A stretch of DNA of 64,000 nucleotides from Eledone cirrhosa (Eukaryota; Mollusca; Cephalopoda; Octopoda; Eledonidae), in assembly GCA_964016885.1 (NCBI GenBank), contig OZ024740.1:9630450-9694449 (forward strand), read 5' to 3'. A program made the position numbers and the translations under genes. Positions 23,401 through 35,019 of the stretch are shown piece by piece. Below the pieces are notes generated by a model, which did no database searches, was not told where the DNA came from, and saw only the letters and a program-made list of their open reading frames with translations. Position 1 is the first letter of the stretch. Each line of letters begins with the position of its first letter.

Positions 23401-24940
23401 CTAGCCTTGTCACCAGACTGAGAAAGGGGTGCTGGTGGGAGTCTTGTGGTTGATGTGACCTCTGGTCATCTGGTTTAGGCTTGTCACAAGACTGAGTGAG
23501 ATGTGCTGGTGGTAGTCTTGTGGTTGATGTGACCACTGGTCATCTGGTTTAGGTTTTTCACCAGACTGAGAGTGGGGTGCTGGTGATAGTCTTGTTGTGG
23601 ATGTGACCACTGGTCATCTGGTTTAGGCTTGTCACCAGAGTGAGAGAGGGGTGCTGGTGGTTGATGTGACCACTGGCCATCTGGTTTAGGCTTGTCACCA
23701 GACTGAGAGAGAGGTGCTAGTGGTTGTCTTGTGGTTGATGTGACCACTGGTCATCTGGTTTAGTTTTTTCACCAGACTGAGAGTGGGGTGCTGGTGATAG
23801 TCTTGTGGTTGATGTGACCACTGGTCATCTGGTTTAGGCTTGTCACCATACTGAGAGAGGGGTGCTGGTGGTAGTCTTGTGGCTGATGTGACCACTGGTC
23901 ATCAGGTTTAGGTTTTTCACCAGACTGAGAGTGGGGTGCTGGTGATAGTCTTGTGGTTGATGTGACCACTGGTCATCTGGTTTAGGCTTGTCACCAGACA
24001 TAGAGAGGGGTGCTGGTGGTAGTCTTGTGGTTGATGTGACCACTGGTCATCTGGTTTAGGCTCGTCACGAGACTGAGAGAGGGGTGCTGGTGGTAGTATT
24101 GTGGTTGATGTGACCACTGGTCATCTGGTTTTAGTTTTGTCACCAGAGTGAGAGAGGGGTGCTGGTGGTAGTCTTGTGGTTGATGTGACCACTGGTCATC
24201 TGGTTTAGGCTTGTCACCAGACTGAGAGAGGGGTGCTGGTGGTAGTCTTGTGGTTGATGTGACCACTGGTCATCTGGTTTAGGTTTGTCACCAGACTGAG
24301 AAAGGGGTGCTGGTGGTAGTCTTGTGGTCGATGTGACCACTGGTCATCTGGTTTAGGTTTTTCACCGGACTGAGAGTGGGGTGCTGGTGTTAGTCTTGTG
24401 GTTGATGTGACCACTGGTCATCTGGTTTAGGCTTGTCACCAGACTGAGAGAGGGGTGCTGGTGGTAGTCTTGTGGTTGATGTGACCACTGGTCATCTGGT
24501 TTTAGTTTTGTCACCAGACTGAGAGAGGGGTGCTGGTGGTAGTCTTGTGGTTGATGTGACCACTGGTCATCTGGTTTAGGTTTGTCACCAGACTGAGAGA
24601 GGGGTGCTTGTGGTAGTATTGTGGTTGATGTGACCACTGGTCATCTGGTTTAGGCTTGTCACCAGACTGAGAGAGGGGTGCTGGTGGTAGTCTTGTGGTT
24701 GATGTGACCACTGGTCATCTGGTTTAGGCTTGTCACCAGACTGAGAGAGGTGTGCTGGTGGTAGTCTTGTGGTTGATGTGACCACTGGTCATCTGGTTTA
24801 GGCTTGTCACCAGACTGAGAGAGGGGTGCTGGTGGTAGTCTTGTGGTTGATGTGACCACTGGTCATCTGGTTTAGGCTTGTCACCATACTGAGAGAGGGG
24901 TGCTGGTGGGTGTCTTGTGGTTGATGTGACCACTGGTCAT
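23400..24940. repeat. Array B class 1 zone between two class 2 zones
   Basis: Units return to 'ggcttgtcaccagactgagagagg', 'tttttcaccagactgagagtgg' and 'ggttttagttttgtc' types. It includes a 63-bp unit at about 23,655 preceded by 'tcttgttgtggatg', the same pairing as at 16.3, 18.8, 35.6, 37.8, 55.0 and 57.0 kb. The change from class 2 is abrupt, at about 23,400-23,470. Confidence 0.75.
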
Positions 24941-27900
24941 CTGGTTTAGGTTTTTCACCAGACTGAGAGTAGGGTGCTGGTGGTAGTCTTGTGGTTGATG
25001 TGACCACTGGTCATCTAGTCTAGGTTTGTCACCAGAGTGAGAGAGAGGTGCTGGTGGTAGTCTTGTGGTTGATGTGACCACTGGTCATCAGGTTTAGGCT
25101 TGTCACCATACTGAGAGTGGGGTGCTGGTGGGTGTCTTGTGGTTGATGTGACCACTGGTCATCTGGTTTAGGTTTTTCACCAGACTGAGAGTAGGGTGCT
25201 GGTGGTAGTCTTGTGGTTGATGTGACCACTGGTCATCTAGTCTAGGTTTGTCACCAGAGTGAGAGAGAGGTGCTGGTGGTAGTCTTGTGGATGATCTGAC
25301 CACTGGTCATCTGGTTTAGGCTTGCAACCAGACTGAGAGAGGGGTGCTGGTGGTAGTCTTGTGGTCGATGTGACCACTGGTCATCTGGTCTAGGTTTGTC
25401 ACCAGACTGAGAGAGAGGTGCTAGTGGTAGTCTTGTGGTTGATGTGACCTCTGGTCATCTGGTTTAGGTTTGTCACCAGACTGAGAAAGGGGTGCTGGTG
25501 GTAGTCTTGTGGTTGATGTGACCACTGGTCATCTGGTTTAGGTTTGTCACCAGACTGAGAAAGAGGTGCTGGTGGTAGTCTTGTGGTGGATGTGACCTCT
25601 GGTCATCTGGTTTAGGTTTGTCACCAGACTGAGATAGGGGTGCTGGTGGTAGTCTTGTGGTTGATGTGACCTCTGGTCATCTGGTTTAGGTTTGTCACCA
25701 GACTGAGAAAGGGGTGCTGGTGGTAGTCTTGTGGTTGATGTGACCACTGGTCATCTGGTTTTGGTTTGTCACTAGACAGAGAAAGGGGTGCTGGTGGTAA
25801 TCTTGTGGTTGATGTGACCACTGGTCATCTGGTTTAGGTTTGTCACCAGACAGAGAAAGGGGTGCTGGTGGTAGTCTTGTGGTTGATGTGACCACTGGTC
25901 ATCTGGTTTAGGTTTGTCACCAGACAGAGAAAGGGGTGCAGGTGGTAGTATTGTGGTTGATGTGGCCACTGGTCATCTGGTTTAGGTTTGTCACCAGACA
26001 GTGAAAGGGGTGCTGGTGGTAGTATTGTGGTTGATGTGACCACTGGTCATCTAGTTTAGGTTTGTCACCAGACTGAGAAAGGGGTGCTGGTGGTATTCTT
26101 GTGTTTGATGTGACCACTGTTCATCTGGTTTAGGTTTGTCACCAGACAGAGAAAGGGGTGCTGGTGATAGTCTTGTGGTTGATGTGACCACTGGTCATCT
26201 GGTTTAGGCTTGTCACCAGACTGAGAGAGAGGTGCTAGTGGTAGTCTTGTGGTTGATGTGACCACTGGTCATCTAATCTAGCCTTGTCACCAGACTGAGA
26301 AAGGGGTGCTGGTGGTAGTCTTGCGGTTGATGTGACCTCTGGTCATCTGGTTTAGGTTTGTCACCAGACTGAGAGAGAGGTGCTAGTGGTAGTCTTGTGG
26401 TTGATGTGACCACTGGTCATCTAGTCTAGCCTTATCACCAGACTGAGGAAGGGGTGCTGGTGGTAGTCATGTGGTTGATGTGACCTCTGGTCATCTGGTT
26501 TAGGTTTGTCACCAGACTGAGAGAGAGGTGCTAGTGGTAGTCTTGTGGTTGATGTGACCACTGGTCATCTGGTTTAGGTTTGTCACCAGACAGAGAAAGG
26601 GGTGCTGGTGGTAGTCTTGTGGTTGATGTGACCACTGGTCATCTGGTTTAGGTTTGTCACCAGACAGAGAAAGGGGTGCTGGTGGTAATCTTGTGGTTGA
26701 TGTGACCACTGGTCATCTGGTTTAGGTTTGTCACCAGACAGAGAAAGGGGTGCTGGTGGTAGTCTTGTGGTTGATGTGACCACTGGTCATCTGGTTTAGG
26801 TTTGTCACCAGACAGAGAAAGGGGTGCAGGTGGTAGTCTTGTGGTTGATGTGGCCACTGGTCATCTGGTTTAGGTTTGTCACCAGACAGTGAAAGGGGTG
26901 CTGGTGGTAGTATTGTGGTTGATGTGACCACTGGTCATCTGGTTTAGGTTTGTCACCAGACTGAGAGAGGGGTGCTGGTGGTAGTCTTGTGGTTGATGTG
27001 ACCACTGGCCATCTGGTTTAGGTTTGTCACCAGACTGAGAAAGGGGTGCTGGTGGTAGTCTTGTGGTTGATGTGACCTCTGGTCATCTGGTTTAGGTTTG
27101 TCACCACACTGAGAAAGGGGTGCTGGTGGTAGTCTTGTGGTTGATGTGACCACTGGTCATCTGGTTTAGGTTTGTCACCAGACTGAGAAAGAGGTGCTGG
27201 TGGTAGTCTTGTGGTGGATGTGACCTCTGGTCATCTGGTTTAGGTTTGTCACCAGACTGAGATAGGGGTGCTGGTGGTAGTCTTGTGGTTGATGTGACCT
27301 CTGGTCATCTGGTTTAGGTTTGTCACCAGACTGAGAAAGGGGTGCTGGTGGTAGTCTTGTGGTTGATGTGACCACTGGTCATCTGGTTTAGGTTTGTCAC
27401 CAGACAGAGAAAGGGGTGCTGGTGGTAATCTTGTGGTTGATGTGACCACTGGTCATCTGGTTTAGGTTTGTCACCAGACAGAGAAAGGGGTGCTGGTGGT
27501 AGTCTTGTGGTTGATGTGACCACTGGTCATCTGGTTTAGGTTTGTCACCAGACAGAGAAAGGGGTGCTGGTGGTAGTCTTGTGGTTGATGTGACCACTGG
27601 TCATCTGGTTTAGGTTTGTCATCAGACAGTGAAAGGGGTGCTGGTGGTAGTATTGTGGTTGATGTGACCACTGGTCATCTGGTTTAGGTTTGTCACCAGA
27701 ATGAGAAAGGGGTGCTGGTGGTAGTCTTGTGTTTGATGTGACCACTGTTCATCTGGTTTAGGTTTGTCACCAGACAGAGAAAGGGGTGCTGGTGATAGTC
27801 TTGTGGTTGATGTGACCACTGGTCATCTGGTTTAGGCTTGTCACCAGACTGAGAGAGAGGTGCTAGTGGTAGTCTTGGGGCTGATGTGACCACTGGTCAT

Positions 27901-28790
27901 CTAATCTAGCCATGTCACCAGACTGAGAAAGGGGTGCTGGTGGTAGTCTTGCGGTTGATGTGACCTCTGGTCATCTGGTTTAGGTTTGTCACCAGACTGA
28001 GAGAGAGGTGCTAGTGGTAGTCTTGTGGTTGATGTGACCACTGGTCATCTGGTTTAGGTTTGTCACCAGACTGAGAGAGGGCTGCTGGTGGTAGTCTTGT
28101 GGTTGATGTGACCACTGGTCATCTGGTTTAGGTTTGTCACCAGACTGAGAAATGGGTGCTGGTGGTAGTCTTGTGGTTGATGTGACCTCTGGTCATCTGG
28201 TTTAGGTTTGTCACCAGACTGAGAAAGGGGTGCTGGTGGTAGTCTTGTGGTTGATGTGACCACTGGTCATCTGGTTTAGGTTTGTCACCAGACTGAGAAA
28301 GAGGTGCTGGTGGTAGTCTTGTGGTGGATGTGACCTCTGGTCATCTGGTTTAGGTTTGTCACCAGACTGAGATAGGGGTGCTGGTGGTAGTCTTGTGGTT
28401 GATGTGACCACTGGTCATCTGGTTTAGGTTTGTCACCAGACAGAGAAAGGGGTGCTGGTGGTAGTCTTGTGGTTGATGTGACCACTGTTCATCTGGTTTA
28501 GGTTTGTCACCAGACTGAGAAAGGGGTGCTGGTGATAGTCTTGTGGTTGATGTGACCACTGGTCATCTGGTTTAGGCTTGTCACCAGACTGAGAGAGAGG
28601 TGCTAGTGGTAGTCTTGTGGTTGATGTGACCACTGGTCATCTAATCTAGCCTTGTCACCAGACTGAGAAAGGGGTGCTGGTGGTAGTCTTGCGGTTGATG
28701 TGACCTCTGGTCATCTGGTTTAGGTTTGTCACCAGACTGAGAGAGAGGTGCTAGTGGTAGTCTTGTGGTTGATGTGACCACTGGTCATCT
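24911..28790. repeat. 3,848-bp tandem duplication in array B, copy 1
   Basis: Matches about 28,759-32,638 at a constant spacing of 3,848 bp (52 x 74). The correspondence begins after 'gctggtgggtg' at about 24,911, where copy 2 has 'gctagtggtag'. In about 3.85 kb I spotted only two differences: 'gtggatgatctg' near 25,288 against 'gtggttgatctg' near 29,136, and 'agccatgtcacc' near 27,908 against 'agccttgtcacc' near 31,756. The copies are therefore close to identical and the event is recent, or it is an assembly effect. Confidence 0.92.
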
Positions 28791-31700
28791 GGTTTAGGTT
28801 TTTCACCAGACTGAGAGTAGGGTGCTGGTGGTAGTCTTGTGGTTGATGTGACCACTGGTCATCTAGTCTAGGTTTGTCACCAGAGTGAGAGAGAGGTGCT
28901 GGTGGTAGTCTTGTGGTTGATGTGACCACTGGTCATCAGGTTTAGGCTTGTCACCATACTGAGAGTGGGGTGCTGGTGGGTGTCTTGTGGTTGATGTGAC
29001 CACTGGTCATCTGGTTTAGGTTTTTCACCAGACTGAGAGTAGGGTGCTGGTGGTAGTCTTGTGGTTGATGTGACCACTGGTCATCTAGTCTAGGTTTGTC
29101 ACCAGAGTGAGAGAGAGGTGCTGGTGGTAGTCTTGTGGTTGATCTGACCACTGGTCATCTGGTTTAGGCTTGCAACCAGACTGAGAGAGGGGTGCTGGTG
29201 GTAGTCTTGTGGTCGATGTGACCACTGGTCATCTGGTCTAGGTTTGTCACCAGACTGAGAGAGAGGTGCTAGTGGTAGTCTTGTGGTTGATGTGACCTCT
29301 GGTCATCTGGTTTAGGTTTGTCACCAGACTGAGAAAGGGGTGCTGGTGGTAGTCTTGTGGTTGATGTGACCACTGGTCATCTGGTTTAGGTTTGTCACCA
29401 GACTGAGAAAGAGGTGCTGGTGGTAGTCTTGTGGTGGATGTGACCTCTGGTCATCTGGTTTAGGTTTGTCACCAGACTGAGATAGGGGTGCTGGTGGTAG
29501 TCTTGTGGTTGATGTGACCTCTGGTCATCTGGTTTAGGTTTGTCACCAGACTGAGAAAGGGGTGCTGGTGGTAGTCTTGTGGTTGATGTGACCACTGGTC
29601 ATCTGGTTTTGGTTTGTCACTAGACAGAGAAAGGGGTGCTGGTGGTAATCTTGTGGTTGATGTGACCACTGGTCATCTGGTTTAGGTTTGTCACCAGACA
29701 GAGAAAGGGGTGCTGGTGGTAGTCTTGTGGTTGATGTGACCACTGGTCATCTGGTTTAGGTTTGTCACCAGACAGAGAAAGGGGTGCAGGTGGTAGTATT
29801 GTGGTTGATGTGGCCACTGGTCATCTGGTTTAGGTTTGTCACCAGACAGTGAAAGGGGTGCTGGTGGTAGTATTGTGGTTGATGTGACCACTGGTCATCT
29901 AGTTTAGGTTTGTCACCAGACTGAGAAAGGGGTGCTGGTGGTATTCTTGTGTTTGATGTGACCACTGTTCATCTGGTTTAGGTTTGTCACCAGACAGAGA
30001 AAGGGGTGCTGGTGATAGTCTTGTGGTTGATGTGACCACTGGTCATCTGGTTTAGGCTTGTCACCAGACTGAGAGAGAGGTGCTAGTGGTAGTCTTGTGG
30101 TTGATGTGACCACTGGTCATCTAATCTAGCCTTGTCACCAGACTGAGAAAGGGGTGCTGGTGGTAGTCTTGCGGTTGATGTGACCTCTGGTCATCTGGTT
30201 TAGGTTTGTCACCAGACTGAGAGAGAGGTGCTAGTGGTAGTCTTGTGGTTGATGTGACCACTGGTCATCTAGTCTAGCCTTATCACCAGACTGAGGAAGG
30301 GGTGCTGGTGGTAGTCATGTGGTTGATGTGACCTCTGGTCATCTGGTTTAGGTTTGTCACCAGACTGAGAGAGAGGTGCTAGTGGTAGTCTTGTGGTTGA
30401 TGTGACCACTGGTCATCTGGTTTAGGTTTGTCACCAGACAGAGAAAGGGGTGCTGGTGGTAGTCTTGTGGTTGATGTGACCACTGGTCATCTGGTTTAGG
30501 TTTGTCACCAGACAGAGAAAGGGGTGCTGGTGGTAATCTTGTGGTTGATGTGACCACTGGTCATCTGGTTTAGGTTTGTCACCAGACAGAGAAAGGGGTG
30601 CTGGTGGTAGTCTTGTGGTTGATGTGACCACTGGTCATCTGGTTTAGGTTTGTCACCAGACAGAGAAAGGGGTGCAGGTGGTAGTCTTGTGGTTGATGTG
30701 GCCACTGGTCATCTGGTTTAGGTTTGTCACCAGACAGTGAAAGGGGTGCTGGTGGTAGTATTGTGGTTGATGTGACCACTGGTCATCTGGTTTAGGTTTG
30801 TCACCAGACTGAGAGAGGGGTGCTGGTGGTAGTCTTGTGGTTGATGTGACCACTGGCCATCTGGTTTAGGTTTGTCACCAGACTGAGAAAGGGGTGCTGG
30901 TGGTAGTCTTGTGGTTGATGTGACCTCTGGTCATCTGGTTTAGGTTTGTCACCACACTGAGAAAGGGGTGCTGGTGGTAGTCTTGTGGTTGATGTGACCA
31001 CTGGTCATCTGGTTTAGGTTTGTCACCAGACTGAGAAAGAGGTGCTGGTGGTAGTCTTGTGGTGGATGTGACCTCTGGTCATCTGGTTTAGGTTTGTCAC
31101 CAGACTGAGATAGGGGTGCTGGTGGTAGTCTTGTGGTTGATGTGACCTCTGGTCATCTGGTTTAGGTTTGTCACCAGACTGAGAAAGGGGTGCTGGTGGT
31201 AGTCTTGTGGTTGATGTGACCACTGGTCATCTGGTTTAGGTTTGTCACCAGACAGAGAAAGGGGTGCTGGTGGTAATCTTGTGGTTGATGTGACCACTGG
31301 TCATCTGGTTTAGGTTTGTCACCAGACAGAGAAAGGGGTGCTGGTGGTAGTCTTGTGGTTGATGTGACCACTGGTCATCTGGTTTAGGTTTGTCACCAGA
31401 CAGAGAAAGGGGTGCTGGTGGTAGTCTTGTGGTTGATGTGACCACTGGTCATCTGGTTTAGGTTTGTCATCAGACAGTGAAAGGGGTGCTGGTGGTAGTA
31501 TTGTGGTTGATGTGACCACTGGTCATCTGGTTTAGGTTTGTCACCAGAATGAGAAAGGGGTGCTGGTGGTAGTCTTGTGTTTGATGTGACCACTGTTCAT
31601 CTGGTTTAGGTTTGTCACCAGACAGAGAAAGGGGTGCTGGTGATAGTCTTGTGGTTGATGTGACCACTGGTCATCTGGTTTAGGCTTGTCACCAGACTGA

Positions 31701-32638
31701 GAGAGAGGTGCTAGTGGTAGTCTTGGGGCTGATGTGACCACTGGTCATCTAATCTAGCCTTGTCACCAGACTGAGAAAGGGGTGCTGGTGGTAGTCTTGC
31801 GGTTGATGTGACCTCTGGTCATCTGGTTTAGGTTTGTCACCAGACTGAGAGAGAGGTGCTAGTGGTAGTCTTGTGGTTGATGTGACCACTGGTCATCTGG
31901 TTTAGGTTTGTCACCAGACTGAGAGAGGGCTGCTGGTGGTAGTCTTGTGGTTGATGTGACCACTGGTCATCTGGTTTAGGTTTGTCACCAGACTGAGAAA
32001 TGGGTGCTGGTGGTAGTCTTGTGGTTGATGTGACCTCTGGTCATCTGGTTTAGGTTTGTCACCAGACTGAGAAAGGGGTGCTGGTGGTAGTCTTGTGGTT
32101 GATGTGACCACTGGTCATCTGGTTTAGGTTTGTCACCAGACTGAGAAAGAGGTGCTGGTGGTAGTCTTGTGGTGGATGTGACCTCTGGTCATCTGGTTTA
32201 GGTTTGTCACCAGACTGAGATAGGGGTGCTGGTGGTAGTCTTGTGGTTGATGTGACCACTGGTCATCTGGTTTAGGTTTGTCACCAGACAGAGAAAGGGG
32301 TGCTGGTGGTAGTCTTGTGGTTGATGTGACCACTGTTCATCTGGTTTAGGTTTGTCACCAGACTGAGAAAGGGGTGCTGGTGATAGTCTTGTGGTTGATG
32401 TGACCACTGGTCATCTGGTTTAGGCTTGTCACCAGACTGAGAGAGAGGTGCTAGTGGTAGTCTTGTGGTTGATGTGACCACTGGTCATCTAATCTAGCCT
32501 TGTCACCAGACTGAGAAAGGGGTGCTGGTGGTAGTCTTGCGGTTGATGTGACCTCTGGTCATCTGGTTTAGGTTTGTCACCAGACTGAGAGAGAGGTGCT
32601 AGTGGTAGTCTTGTGGTTGATGTGACCACTGGTCATCT
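28759..32638. repeat. 3,848-bp tandem duplication in array B, copy 2
   Basis: Adjacent second copy of 24,911-28,790. The match ends at about 32,638, where this copy continues 'ctagtctagccttatc' and the corresponding place in copy 1 continues 'ctggtttaggttttt'. The right part of this copy is itself re-duplicated to the right with spacing 2,368 bp. Confidence 0.92.
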
Positions 32639-34450
32639 AGTCTAGCCTTATCACCAGACTGAGAAAGGGGTGCTGGTGGTAGTCATGTGGTTGATGTGAC
32701 CTCTGGTCATCTGGTTTAGGTTTGTCACCAGACTGAGAGAGAGGTGCTAGTGGTAGTCTTGTGGTTGATGTGACCACTGGTCATCTGGTTTAGGTTTGTC
32801 ACCAGACAGAGAAAGGGGTGCTGGTGGTAGTCTTGTGGTTGATGTGACCACTGGTCATCTGGTTTAGGTTTGTCACCAGACAGAGAAAGGGGTGCTGGTG
32901 GTAATCTTGTGGTTGATGTGACCACTGGTCATCTGGTTTAGGTTTGTCACCAGACAGAGAAAGGGGTGCTGGTGGTAGTCTTGTGGTTGATGTGACCACT
33001 GGTCATCTGGTTTAGGTTTGTCACCAGACAGAGAAAGGGGTGCAGGTGGTAGTCTTGTGGTTGATGTGGCCACTGGTCATCTGGTTTAGGTTTGTCACCA
33101 GACAGTGAAAGGGGTGCTGGTGGTAGTATTGTGGTTGATGTGACCACTGGTCATCTGGTTTAGGTTTGTCACCAGACTGAGAGAGGGGTGCTGGTGGTAG
33201 TCTTGTGGTTGATGTGACCACTGGCCATCTGGTTTAGGTTTGTCACCAGACTGAGAAAGGGGTGCTGGTGGTAGTCTTGTGGTTGATGTGACCTCTGGTC
33301 ATCTGGTTTAGGTTTGTCACCACACTGAGAAAGGGGTGCTGGTGGTAGTCTTGTGGTTGATGTGACCACTGGTCATCTGGTTTAGGTTTGTCACCAGACT
33401 GAGAAAGAGGTGCTGGTGGTAGTCTTGTGGTGGATGTGACCTCTGGTCATCTGGTTTAGGTTTGTCACCAGACTGAGATAGGGGTGCTGGTGGTAGTCTT
33501 GTGGTTGATGTGACCTCTGGTCATCTGGTTTAGGTTTGTCACCAGACTGAGAAAGGGGTGCTGGTGGTAGTCTTGTGGTTGATGTGACCACTGGTCATCT
33601 GGTTTAGGTTTGTCACCAGACAGAGAAAGGGGTGCTGGTGGTAATCTTGTGGTTGATGTGACCACTGGTCATCTGGTTTAGGTTTGTCACCAGACAGAGA
33701 AAGGGGTGCTGGTGGTAGTCTTGTGGTTGATGTGACCACTGGTCATCTGGTTTAGGTTTGTCACCAGACAGAGAAAGGGGTGCTGGTGGTAGTCTTGTGG
33801 TTGATGTGACCACTGGTCATCTGGTTTAGGTTTGTCACCAGACAGTGAAAGGGGTGCTGGTGGTAGTATTGTGGTTGATGTGACCACTGGTCATCTGGTT
33901 TAGGTTTGTCACCAGAATGAGAAAGGGGTGCTGGTGGTAGTCTTGTGTTTGATGTGACCACTGTTCATCTGGTTTAGGTTTGTCACCAGACAGAGAAAGG
34001 GGTGCTGGTGATAGTCTTGTGGTTGATGTGACCACTGGTCATCTGGTTTAGGCTTGTCACCAGACTGAGAGAGAGGTGCTAGTGGTAGTCTTGGGGTTCA
34101 TGTGACCACTGGTCATCTAATCTAGCCTTGTCACCAGACTGAGAAAGGGGTGCTGGTGGTAGTCTTGCGGTTGATGTGACCTCTGGTCATCTGGTTTAGG
34201 TTTGTCACCAGACTGAGAGAGAGGTGCTAGTGGTAGTCTTGTGGTTGATGTGACCACTGGTCATCTGGTTTAGGTTTGTCACCAGACTGAGAGAGGGCTG
34301 CTGGTGGTAGTCTTGTGGTTGATGTGACCACTGGTCATCTGGTTTAGGTTTGTCACCAGACTGAGAAATGGGTGCTGGTGGTAGTCTTGTGGTTGATGTG
34401 ACCACTGGTCATCTGGTTTAGGTTTGTCACCAGACTGAGAAAGGGGTGCT
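32560..34450. repeat. Third, partial copy of the B block (2,368-bp spacing)
   Basis: Corresponds to about 30,190-32,080 at constant spacing 2,368 bp (32 x 74); 'tctagccttatc' is at 30,273 and 32,641. Differences are more frequent than between copies 1 and 2, for example 'gactgaggaagg' against 'gactgagaaagg' and 'ggggctgatg' against 'ggggttcatg'. The match ends near 34,450, where 'ggtggtaatc' replaces 'ggtggtagtc'. So the segment represented at 26.4-28.2 kb exists three times in this window. Confidence 0.88.
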
Positions 34451-35000
34451 GGTGGTAATCTTGTGGTTGATGTGACCACTGGTCATCTGGTTTAGGTTTG
34501 TCACCAGACAGAGAAAGGGGTGCTGGTGGTAGTCTTGTGGTTGATGTGACCACTGGTCATCTGGTTTAGGTTTGTCACCAGACTGAGAAAGGGGTGCTGG
34601 TGGTAATCTTGTGGTTGATGTGACCACTGGTCATCTGGTTTAGGTTTGTCACCAGACAGAGAAAGGGGTGCTGGTGGTAGTCTTGTGGTTGATGTGACCA
34701 CTGGTCATCTGGTTTAGGTTTGTCACCAGACAGAGAAAGGGGTGCTGGTGGTAGTCTTGTGGTTGATGTGACCACTGGTCATCTGGTTTAGGTTTGTCAC
34801 CAGACTGAGAAAGGGGTGCTGGTGGTAATCTTGTGGTTGATGTGACCACTGGTCATCTGGTTTAGGTTTGTCACCAGACAGAGAAAGGGGTGCTGGTGGT
34901 AGTCTTGTGGTTGATGTGACCACTGGTCATCTGGTTTAGGTTTGTCACCAGACAGTGAAAGGGGTGCTGGTGGTAGTATTGTGGTTGATGTGACCACTGG
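34430..35000. repeat. Small-scale two- and three-unit alternation in array B
   Basis: Units with 'gactgagaaagg ... ggtggtaatc' alternate with 'gacagagaaagg ... ggtggtagtc' units: the first type occurs near 34,434, 34,582 and 34,804, spacings of 148 and 222 bp. This is a local dimer/trimer amplification at the right edge of the class 2 zone. Confidence 0.75.
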
Positions 35001-35019
35001 TCATCTGGTTTAGGTTTGT

